Origin: Christensenellaceae bacterium
GTDB lineage: Bacteria; Bacillota; Clostridia; Christensenellales; DTU072
Length of the DNA stretch: 5,200 bases
Assembly (NCBI GenBank): GCA_031260775.1
Contig: JAISKW010000102.1
Coordinates: 1-5,200, forward strand
Reading direction: 5' to 3'
In this document: one piece after another, positions 1-5,200 of the stretch
Numbering within the stretch: position 1 is the first letter of the stretch
How the letters are laid out: every line of letters begins with the position of its first letter
Notes under the pieces: model-generated
What the model was told of the DNA's origin: nothing
Seen by the model: the letters and a program-made list of their open reading frames with translations, nothing else
The model's database searches: none
Position numbers and translations under genes: made by a program

Positions 1-1309
1 CATTCCCGCAACCGCAATGCTCACCCCCGACGATATCGTTTACCGTGCCGAAAGTGCCGATGTAAAAGCCATAATAGCCACCGACGAGGAGGACGTTTGT
101 AACCATATCTTGGAAGCCAAAAAGCGGTTATCCTCCGTCAAATACTATTACTGCGTGTCGGAGAGAGAAAACTTCATTTACTTAAAAAACGAAATCGATA
201 AGGGTAAAGATGTTTTGAATGTCGCCGATAAGCCCGTGCTTTCAGATACGATGCTCATTTACTTCACATCCGGCAGCGAGGGACACCCGAAAATGGTTAC
301 GCACGACTTCAAGTATCCGTTAGGGCACATTATGACGGCTTACTACTGGCAATGCGTTGTTGACGACGGCTTGCACTTAACGCTTGCCGAAACGGGCTGG
401 GCGAAGTTCTCGTGGGGTCAAATTTACGGTCAATGGATATCCGGTACGGCGGTTTTCTGCTACGATTATCATAATCGGTTCTCCCCCGCCGATATTTTAC
501 CGCTCATTTCAAAATACAAAATTACGACGTTCTGTGCCCCCTCAACCGCGCTCACTTTCCTTGCGGGTATCGATTGGGACGCGTATGATTTGTCGTCCAT
601 AGTTCACGCTACAACCGCAGGCGCGCCGCTCCCCGCCGAAATATTCACGAGGTTCTTAAAGAAAACAGGTATCGAAATTAAAGAGGGTTTCGGGCAAACC
701 GAAAGCGCGGTTATCACCGCCGCCTTTAAGTACATCAAGGCGCGCCCGGGAAGTATCGGCTACCCCGCGCCGATTTACGACCTTCAATTACTTACCGAAA
801 ACGGCGACGAAATTACCGAGCCGGATAAATTCGGCGAAATTTGCATAAAGCTTAAAAAAGACCAATACGGACTTTTAACCGGCTACTATAAGGATGCCGA
901 GCGTACTGAAAAATGCTTTGCCGGCGGATATTATCACACCGGTGACGTGGCAAGCTTCGATGCGGACGGCTATCTTTGGTTCGCGGGACGCTTGGATAAT
1001 ATGATTAAAAGTAACGGCTACCGTATTTCGCCCGCCGAGGTTGAGGGCGTATTATACGCGCACCCTGCCGTTTACGAGTGCGCCGTTTCGGGTCCGAAAG
1101 ACCCCGTCCGCGGACAAGTCGTAAAGGCGACCATCGTTTTGAACAAGGAGTACTTAGACAAAGCAAACCTAACGCTTATCAAAGAAATTCAACAGTTCGT
1201 AAAAGAAAAAACAGCTCCCTACAAATATCCCCGTATCGTCGAGTTCGTCGAAAGCCTGCCGAAAACCTCAAACGGCGTAAAAATCAAGTACGGCGAATTA
1301 CGCAAGTAG
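1..1309 (+). CDS. Acyl-CoA synthetase (AMP-forming, acetyl/medium-chain type), 5'-truncated by window edge
   Basis: The enzyme activates a carboxylic acid with ATP to an acyl-adenylate and transfers the acyl group to CoA in the cytoplasm. The frame is open to the left edge (IPATAM...), and this matches the family pattern before the adenylation core, so the ATG at 17 is an internal Met. Roughly 110 N-terminal residues are missing, judging from the usual 530-560 aa. Numbering from that Met, the ATP-binding P-loop is TSGSEGHPK (84-92), followed by the TGWAK and YGQW elements (126-140), TTAGAPL (199-205), GFGQTES (224-230), YHTGD (306-310), the hinge region GRLDNMIKSNGYRI (324-337) and the C-terminal lysine loop PKTSNGVKIK (415-424). 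The middle resembles clostridial acetyl/medium-chain enzymes (PLGHIMTAYYWQ, APYKYPR). Oddities are Ala in place of the usual Glu in the TTAGE-P-L stretch and a one-residue insertion in the lysine loop. The acyl substrate cannot be read from sequence. The gene ends TAG, 4 bases from a convergent gene. Confidence 0.93.
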   Translation, partial: IPATAMLTPDDIVYRAESADVKAIIATDEEDVCNHILEAKKRLSSVKYYYCVSERENFIYLKNEIDKGKDVLNVADKPVLSDTMLIYFTSGSEGHPKMVTHDFKYPLGHIMTAYYWQCVVDDGLHLTLAETGWAKFSWGQIYGQWISGTAVFCYDYHNRFSPADILPLISKYKITTFCAPSTALTFLAGIDWDAYDLSSIVHATTAGAPLPAEIFTRFLKKTGIEIKEGFGQTESAVITAAFKYIKARPGSIGYPAPIYDLQLLTENGDEITEPDKFGEICIKLKKDQYGLLTGYYKDAERTEKCFAGGYYHTGDVASFDADGYLWFAGRLDNMIKSNGYRISPAEVEGVLYAHPAVYECAVSGPKDPVRGQVVKATIVLNKEYLDKANLTLIKEIQQFVKEKTAPYKYPRIVEFVESLPKTSNGVKIKYGELRK

Positions 1310-1313
1310 TTAT

Positions 1314-2435
1314 TTAGAGGCTGCTTAGCCTTGTCCAAGTGTTGCAGAGTAAGTCGGCGGCGAGAGAAGTTTTTTCCTCGCCCGTCTCGGGCGCAAAGGA
1401 AATGCGGATTATTCCTTTGCCGTCAGCCTTGTTTAAGCCTAATGCAGCAGGGATGCGTCCGCTTGTCGCATTCGACGCGCACGCGCTGCCCGTGCCTATT
1501 AATACGCCTTGCGCCGCCAACGCGCTTTGCATGGTTTCGCCGCGGACGGAGGCGGATACGAAAGAGGCAATGTATGGCGAAAAGTCGGAGTTTTCTTCAA
1601 AAATGCACCTATAATCCGTTTTTTTCAATAGCTTTTCGATAAAAATGCTCTTTAATGATGTGCAATGCGTTAAACTTTCGTTCAAATTTTCCGAACGGAA
1701 TTTCGCTTGCGCACACATTGCCATAAGCGCGCCGACGTTTTCGGTGCCGCTGCGCAGTCCGCCTTCCTGACCGCCCCCCAAAATATGCGGCGAAAGATGC
1801 AGACCTTTTTTAATAAAAAGCCCGCCCGCGCCTTTAACCGAGTTGATTTTGTGCGACGAAAACGAGTACAAATCTACGCTGCCTAACGTTTGCGGCACCT
1901 TGCAAAACGCCTGCACTCCGTCGGAGTGGAAAATGATTTTTTGGTTTATCTTTTTTGCTGCTGCCGATAATGCCGCTATATCGTTAATTGCCCCCGTTTC
2001 GTTGTTAATATGCATTACCGAAACGAAAGCCGTATTCGAGTCAACACAGCTAAGCAAATTTTGCACCGTAACCGCGCCGCTTGCGGTAGCCGGGCAAAGT
2101 ACAACGTCGAAGCCTTGCGCCTTTAATTTCATTGCCGGCTCGTAAACGCTTTTATGCTCCGCGCCGCCTATTACTACCCTCGCTCCCTTCCTTAAATTAA
2201 TTCCGAAAAACGCTAAATTATTGCTTTCCGTGCCGGACGCCGTGAAAACGACATCGCCGTCCGCGCCGAAAATTTCCGCAGCAGTTTTGCGGGCGGCATT
2301 CATCGCGGCTTTGATTTCAACCGCTTGCGGGTATCCTGCCGACGGGTTAAAGTACCCCGTTTCCGCATATTTCAAATATGTGTCTAACGCGTTTTTTGAG
2401 GGCTTTGTAGTTGCCGCGTTATCTAAATAAATCAT
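1314..2435 (-). CDS. Cysteine desulfurase, NifS/IscS-type (class V aminotransferase fold)
   Basis: This PLP enzyme removes sulfur from L-cysteine, leaving alanine and an enzyme persulfide that feeds Fe-S cluster assembly, tRNA thiolation or other thio-cofactors. At 373 aa it appears complete. It starts MIYLDNAATT and has TASGTESNN (65-73), His94 in EHKSV (expected to stack on PLP), NNETG (144-148), SDGVQ (171-175, with Asp172 and Gln175), the PLP Schiff-base Lys196 in SSHK, GGGQEGGLRSGTEN (220-233), and the sulfur-accepting Cys319 in GTGSACAS on a long mobile loop. The long loop fits group I (NifS/IscS) rather than SufS. The PLP segment reads HKINSVKGAG where the family usually has GPKG or SPKG. 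The start is 4 bases after the DUF47 stop, with no Shine-Dalgarno visible, suggesting translational coupling. No scaffold (iscU) or thiI gene lies in view, so the sulfur acceptor is unknown and I give no specific gene symbol. Confidence 0.95.
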   Translation of the reverse strand: MIYLDNAATTKPSKNALDTYLKYAETGYFNPSAGYPQAVEIKAAMNAARKTAAEIFGADGDVVFTASGTESNNLAFFGINLRKGARVVIGGAEHKSVYEPAMKLKAQGFDVVLCPATASGAVTVQNLLSCVDSNTAFVSVMHINNETGAINDIAALSAAAKKINQKIIFHSDGVQAFCKVPQTLGSVDLYSFSSHKINSVKGAGGLFIKKGLHLSPHILGGGQEGGLRSGTENVGALMAMCAQAKFRSENLNESLTHCTSLKSIFIEKLLKKTDYRCIFEENSDFSPYIASFVSASVRGETMQSALAAQGVLIGTGSACASNATSGRIPAALGLNKADGKGIIRISFAPETGEEKTSLAADLLCNTWTRLSSL

Positions 2436-2439
2436 AATT

Positions 2440-3051
2440 CTAAGCCATTTTTACTAAAATGTTTAACAGTAAATCCATTGTAGAGTCGGCGATGTCGGCG
2501 GTTTGGTTAAGGTGGCGGTAAATTTCACGGTATTTGAAAATCGTCTTATAGTCGGCGGTATCGAACAGGATTGCAAGCCCCCGAACGCACATATCGCCGA
2601 CCTTGTTTTCCATTGACTTAACTAAGATTGCTTCGTCTCTTGAAATAGAGGGGCGCATCTCCATATTCGCCACGGCAAGCGAAATATGCTCGCACATGGA
2701 GGTTAAAACCTCGACAATCGAGGTCATTTCTTTGTCGGGACGCACGCCGTAAAGGCGAACCTCGTCGACGGTCGTTTTGGCATAGTCCAAAATTTCGTCC
2801 AATTGTGCGGAAATTTTGAACAAGTCCTCGCGGTCAATAGGGGTGATAAACGACTCATTAAGCTCGTCAATCAGCTCGCGGCGTGCCAAATCGCCGTCAT
2901 TTTCCGTTTGAATAACCGCTTCGGCTTTTTCCTCGCTGTACGTTTCGCAGTACTCCTTCAAAAAGCGCATGCCCTTGGTCATATAAAGCGTTTGCTTTTG
3001 CAGCATTTCGAAGAAATTGCTTCTTCTCCTGAATTTTAGTCTGACTTTCAT
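2440..3051 (-). CDS. DUF47 / PhoU-like protein, Pit accessory or regulator
   Basis: A 203-residue, predicted all-helical cytoplasmic protein of the DUF47 (UPF0111, 'phosphate transport regulator') family, distantly related to PhoU. Such proteins are commonly encoded beside Pit transporters and are thought to modulate them; the mechanism is not well defined. Diagnostic features are a basic N-terminus (MKVRLKFRRR), the acidic, probably metal-binding segment ENDGD (50-54), the family hallmark FITPIDREDLF (68-78) followed by QLDEILDYA (83-91), a second acidic element MENKVGD (147-153), and a closing helix with the ADIAD element (185-189). No signal peptide or membrane span is seen, and length is normal for the family. 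The ATG follows the upstream pit stop by 31 bases. The leader just before it (GTAATAAATT) lacks a Shine-Dalgarno sequence, so translation may depend on upstream ribosomes or an unstructured AT-rich leader. It sits between pit and the desulfurase gene in one minus-strand run. Confidence 0.92.
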   Translation of the reverse strand: MKVRLKFRRRSNFFEMLQKQTLYMTKGMRFLKEYCETYSEEKAEAVIQTENDGDLARRELIDELNESFITPIDREDLFKISAQLDEILDYAKTTVDEVRLYGVRPDKEMTSIVEVLTSMCEHISLAVANMEMRPSISRDEAILVKSMENKVGDMCVRGLAILFDTADYKTIFKYREIYRHLNQTADIADSTMDLLLNILVKMA

Positions 3052-3059
3052 AATTTATT

Positions 3060-3073
3060 ACGGCTATTGCCGT
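3060..3073. other. Small hairpin in the pit-DUF47 gap
   Basis: A perfect 5-base inverted repeat (ACGGC, loop TATT, GCCGT) lies in the 31-base spacer between the pit stop and the DUF47 start. It has no following T-tract on the minus strand, where TAATAAATT follows, so it is not a convincing terminator. If it forms in the mRNA it could affect processing or ribosome access at the DUF47 start. Short repeats of this size arise by chance, so no function is claimed. Confidence 0.25.
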
Positions 3074-3082
3074 GAGTTATTG

Positions 3083-4129
3083 CTATAAGTGCATTATACC
3101 TTTGCCTACGATTAAGTAAACAATAGCGGCGACGCTACCCGCAATAGGCAACGTAAACGCCCATGAAGCGACTATTCTGACGGCGGTAATCCACTTTACA
3201 CCGCTCACACGCTCCGCCGCGCCTGCGCCGATAACGGACGACGACATAAGTTGCCCGGTGCTTACCGAAATCCCTAATTGCGTTGAGAGCATCATTACCG
3301 AGAACGTCGCAGTTTGCGCTACTATCGAGTGTAACGGCTGCAGTTTATATATTTTTTGTCCGATTGTACGGATTATTCTGTTCCCTCCGAAAATCATACC
3401 GAGAGACAGGCATACAGCGAAAATCAGTACCGCCCACCACTGAATCGTATCGTAGGGCAGGATATCCACAAGTCCTAAAATAAGAAAGATTCCTAACGCC
3501 TTTTGAACGTTGTTCAGCGAGAACGTACCCGCAAGTATCAAAATATTTATCCGCTGTAAAATGACGAATATGTTGTTGATTCCGCGCGAAACGCGCGTAA
3601 GAGCAAGCTTTACGAGGCGTATCAGACCGAAAGACACTAAAAATCCGATTACAGGCGCGAGGACAACCATTAAAATTACATTGAGCCCGACATATTGAGC
3701 CCAGCGAATCGCGCTAATCCCGAAAGCGGCAATTCCCGAACCGATAAGTCCGCCCAAAATTGTATGCGAAGTGCTGTTCGGAACCTTCAAAACGAATGCG
3801 ATACCGCCCCAAATAATTGCGCCGAGAAGTGCGGAGAACAGAAAAGCGAAGCCCTTTTCGGTTCCTGCGGACTCTAAAATCTCAATATTGATAATTTTTT
3901 TACCCACGCCCTCCGCGATTTTGAAGAACTCGGCATGCGCTGCTTGACCGATAAAAAAAAAGGCGACGGGCACAATGAGTTTCATTGCCGCAGCCAAATA
4001 AACCGCGGTTTTCGCGCGCACGGAGTGCGTGGCAACGGTGGTTGCAATGGCGTTAGAGCCGTCGTTAAACCCCATATAAAAGGTGTAAACGGCGGCAAGC
4101 ATTAAGATTACTACGGCAAAAGGGGTCAT
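3083..4129 (-). CDS. pit: Inorganic phosphate transporter, Pit family, with diverged second half
   Basis: A 348-residue integral membrane protein of the PiT family; characterised members use ion gradients to take up phosphate, usually at low affinity. Strongly hydrophobic segments lie near residues 3-22, 43-62, 95-115, 122-140, 145-172, 208-222, 231-248 and 315-342. The first family repeat is intact: GFNDGSNAIATTVATHS (20-36) and VPNSTSHTILGGLIG (116-130). The second repeat is recognisable but altered: TFSLNNVQKALG (202-213) stands where Pit proteins usually have a GxND-x-Q or GxND-V motif, and ISVSTGQLM (287-295) where PVSTTHV is usual. The rest of that repeat, GAGAAERVSGVKW (301-313), fits the family. 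The start ATG has a good Shine-Dalgarno match (AGGTGGA, 6 bases away), so Met1 is preferred over Met10. It is the first gene of the pit-DUF47-desulfurase run. Family membership is certain; transport activity is less so because of the changed residues. Confidence 0.93.
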   Translation of the reverse strand: MTPFAVVILMLAAVYTFYMGFNDGSNAIATTVATHSVRAKTAVYLAAAMKLIVPVAFFFIGQAAHAEFFKIAEGVGKKIINIEILESAGTEKGFAFLFSALLGAIIWGGIAFVLKVPNSTSHTILGGLIGSGIAAFGISAIRWAQYVGLNVILMVVLAPVIGFLVSFGLIRLVKLALTRVSRGINNIFVILQRINILILAGTFSLNNVQKALGIFLILGLVDILPYDTIQWWAVLIFAVCLSLGMIFGGNRIIRTIGQKIYKLQPLHSIVAQTATFSVMMLSTQLGISVSTGQLMSSSVIGAGAAERVSGVKWITAVRIVASWAFTLPIAGSVAAIVYLIVGKGIMHL

Positions 4130-4135
4130 TAAGTA

Positions 4136-4142
4136 TCCACCT
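4136..4142 (-). promoter_or_regulatory. Ribosome binding site of pit
   Basis: AGGTGGA on the minus strand lies 6 bases before the pit ATG. It is a one-mismatch version of the AGGAGG core at normal spacing. This fixes the pit start and contrasts with the two downstream genes, which have no such sequence. It abuts a perfect TATAAT, so a promoter read from that box would begin transcription in or just before this site. Confidence 0.7.
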
Positions 4143-4171
4143 ATTATACGCTTTCAACGCACATCAAACAA
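4143..4171 (-). promoter_or_regulatory. Candidate sigma-70/sigma-A promoter before pit
   Basis: On the minus strand a consensus -10 box TATAAT (4143-4148) is preceded, after exactly 17 bases, by TTGTTT (4166-4171), which matches three of the six bases of the -35 consensus TTGACA. Position and strand suit transcription of pit and the genes behind it. The difficulty is that transcription would be expected to start about 4134-4138, inside or just past the Shine-Dalgarno sequence, leaving almost no leader. The true promoter may be elsewhere in the 4172-4394 interval. Confidence 0.4.
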
Positions 4172-4197
4172 CTATTGCTTTTGAAAGGAGTGTGTTT

Positions 4198-4240
4198 GAG
4201 GGGAGGGAAATGCTTTTTCAGTGAAAAGTATCCCCCTCTC
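4198..4240. repeat. Long imperfect inverted repeat (hairpin)
   Basis: GAGGGGAGGG (4198-4207) can pair with CCCCCTCTC (4232-4240) over about nine positions, with one mismatch and one G-U pair. After an internal loop, GCTTTTTC pairs with GAAAAG around a three-base loop. Neither strand shows a T-tract after the stem, so it does not look like an intrinsic terminator. It could be the core of a structured RNA, a DNA-level repeat or an operator-like element. Confidence 0.4.
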
Positions 4241-4394
4241 CCTTGCCATTGAAAAGCTGATAGAGGTGAATGTTTTCCGTGAAGGAATAAAAACGGACGC
4301 TTCGTAAATACACAACAAGGCGCAACTACGCGCAGGGTGACAAAAATCACAATTGTTCACACCTAATTTGCGCAAGCGGACAGCTGCAATTTTA

Positions 4395-5200
4395 TTATCC
4401 TAATTCGCTGAAGCCGGTACGGAGTGAAATTGCTTCCCATATATCCGTTTGTGCAATTTTATCGCGCCCGTTGAGGTCGGCTATCGTACGGGCAATTTTT
4501 TTGACGCGCGTTATGCCGCGGGCGGTAAGGTTATATTTTGCGAACGCATTGCGGAGAACGTTTTCGCTTTCCTTATCCAATACGCAATACGTATTTAATT
4601 GTTGTGTCGTCATACGCGCATTCGTGAAAATACCCGTACCCTTGTACCGTTCCTCTTGGATTTTTCGCGCGCGCTGTATGCGCTCACGTACCGTTCCGCT
4701 GTCCTCGATGAGCGTTGTCGATATGTAATCGTCAAAGGAAATGTCGTCAATCGGAGTGCAAATATCGAACCTGTCCAAAAGAGGGCCCGAAAGCTTGTCC
4801 ATATACCTTTTAATATCGTTCAGAGAGCATGTACATTTGCGTGTCGCGCTGCCCTTGTTTCCGCAAGGGCACGGGTTCATACTTGCAACAAGCATTACGT
4901 TTGCGGGATAGCGAACGGTACGGTTAATTCGCGTAACGGTGATGTTTCCGTCCTCTAAGGGCTGGCGCAAGGTTTCCAACGTGGCGCGCGGATACTCGGG
5001 CAATTCGTCCAAAAACAACACGCCGTTGTTGGCTAAACTAATCTCGCCGGGCAGGCTGTTGTGCCCTCCGCCGATAATGCTCACCGCGCTTGCGGTGTGG
5101 TGCGGAGAACGGAACGGACGTTGCGTAATTATACCCGAACCGGTATCTTTAAGCAAGCCAGCGACGCTATGGATTTTGGTGGTTTCGATAGCCTCATCGA
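4395..5200 (-). CDS. comM: ComM/YifB family AAA+ ATPase (Mg-chelatase-like), 5'-truncated by window edge
   Basis: The last 267 codons of a protein that is usually about 500 aa; the start and Walker A motif lie beyond the right edge. The frame stays open to 5200 (DEAIETTKIHSVAG), so the in-frame TTG at 5154-5156 is internal. Visible-residue landmarks: RPFRSPHHT (27-35), GEISLANNGVLFLDELPEY (51-69) containing the Walker B Asp64-Glu65, MNPCPCGN (107-114) with sensor 1 and paired cysteines 110/112, KCTC (121-124) with a second cysteine pair, LSGPLLDRFD (136-145), and the C-terminal Mg_chelatase_C-type domain ending in IARTIADLNGRDKI (235-248), which carries the sensor-2 Arg. In Vibrio, ComM is a hexameric helicase that aids branch migration during natural transformation; YifB homologues are widespread in non-competent bacteria, where the role is less clear. 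It is not a true magnesium chelatase subunit. A 265-base gap separates it from pit, so it is probably a separate transcription unit. Confidence 0.95.
   Translation of the reverse strand, partial: DEAIETTKIHSVAGLLKDTGSGIITQRPFRSPHHTASAVSIIGGGHNSLPGEISLANNGVLFLDELPEYPRATLETLRQPLEDGNITVTRINRTVRYPANVMLVASMNPCPCGNKGSATRKCTCSLNDIKRYMDKLSGPLLDRFDICTPIDDISFDDYISTTLIEDSGTVRERIQRARKIQEERYKGTGIFTNARMTTQQLNTYCVLDKESENVLRNAFAKYNLTARGITRVKKIARTIADLNGRDKIAQTDIWEAISLRTGFSELG

Larger units (their letters stand above)
4130..4394. other. Gene-free interval between comM and pit
   Basis: About 265 bases separate the comM stop from the pit start. Open frames of 67-68 codons cross it on the minus strand, but they overlap one another, lack ribosome binding sites and encode low-complexity, Cys/His/Phe/Ser-rich peptides unlike any family I know, so I call none of them a gene. 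The interval holds the pit ribosome binding site and candidate promoter, a long imperfect hairpin at 4198-4240, several GAAAAG/CTTTTC motifs, a GCGC...GCGC inverted repeat near 4321-4334 and an 8-base palindrome ACAATTGT near 4349-4356. No clear factor-independent terminator follows comM. Its base composition (purine-rich on the plus strand near 4181-4210, pyrimidine-rich near 4231-4243) differs from the neighbouring genes. A small RNA, a regulatory leader or a dispersed repeat are all possible. Confidence 0.5.

Noticed and set aside
17..19. ATG as the start of the acyl-CoA synthetase
   Set aside because: The upstream codons (IPATA) match the conserved family pattern before this point, and about 110 residues of the N-terminal domain would be missing.
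1317..1332. Hairpin at the synthetase-desulfurase junction as a bidirectional terminator
   Set aside because: The stem is only 5-6 pairs, and no T-tract follows on either strand, so it is noted but not called a terminator.
1331..2430. Several plus-strand open frames of 69-103 codons across the desulfurase gene
   Set aside because: All are antisense to a gene whose catalytic motifs are intact, and none shows a domain or a convincing ribosome binding site.
4337..4363. GTGAC...TCAC and ACAATTGT palindromes as a terminator or operator after comM
   Set aside because: The stems are short or bulged, no T-tract follows, and they match no operator I can name with confidence.
4144..4375. Two overlapping minus-strand open frames of 67-68 codons between comM and pit
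   Set aside because: They overlap in different frames, have no ribosome binding site, and encode Cys/His/Phe/Ser-rich peptides with no recognisable domain. The stretch looks non-coding.
4599..4958. A 119-codon plus-strand open frame
   Set aside because: It lies wholly antisense to the well-supported comM gene, and its Arg/Cys/Val-rich translation shows no family features; it is a frame shadow.
5154..5156. TTG as the start of the comM homologue
   Set aside because: The frame continues upstream with family-typical sequence (TTKIHSVAG) to the window edge, and the Walker A region must lie beyond it.
1..5200. A new defence, mobile or secondary-metabolism system
   Set aside because: All five genes belong to well-known housekeeping or transport families; there is no integrase, transposase, toxin-antitoxin pair, reverse transcriptase or repeat-spacer array.

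Overview
The window reads as ordinary chromosomal DNA from a bacterium, most likely an anaerobic, Clostridia-like Firmicute. That placement is an inference from three things: the close resemblance of the acyl-CoA synthetase to clostridial AMP-binding enzymes, the pairing of a Pit transporter with a DUF47 protein, and moderate GC content judged by eye. No phylogenetic marker is present to settle it. Coding density is high, with five protein genes and one notable non-coding stretch of about 265 bases. Both outermost genes are cut by the window edges.

Layout from left to right: (1) an acyl-CoA synthetase of the adenylate-forming superfamily on the plus strand, missing its N-terminus; (2) a convergent minus-strand cluster, read right to left as a Pit-type phosphate transporter, a DUF47/PhoU-like partner protein and a NifS/IscS-type cysteine desulfurase; (3) a gene-free interval at 4130-4394 holding a candidate pit promoter, a good ribosome binding site and a long imperfect hairpin; (4) a minus-strand ComM/YifB-type AAA+ ATPase, missing its N-terminus. 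The synthetase and desulfurase genes meet tail to tail with only 4 bases between their stop codons.

Pit and DUF47 proteins are a recurrent functional pair in bacteria, so a role in phosphate uptake for the first two cluster genes is well supported. The desulfurase follows DUF47 after a 4-base gap without a recognisable Shine-Dalgarno sequence. It therefore looks co-transcribed and probably translationally coupled, although no biochemical link to phosphate is evident. I see no mobile element genes, CRISPR array, RNA gene or defence system.

The points most worth a second look are local departures from family motifs and the nature of the non-coding interval. The Pit protein has lost conserved residues in its second half-repeat, including Asp to Asn in the second GxND-like motif and TTH to TGQ. 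The synthetase has a one-residue insertion beside its expected C-terminal catalytic lysine. The 4130-4394 interval looks as if it could be a dispersed repeat. I did not find convincing evidence of a new biological system.
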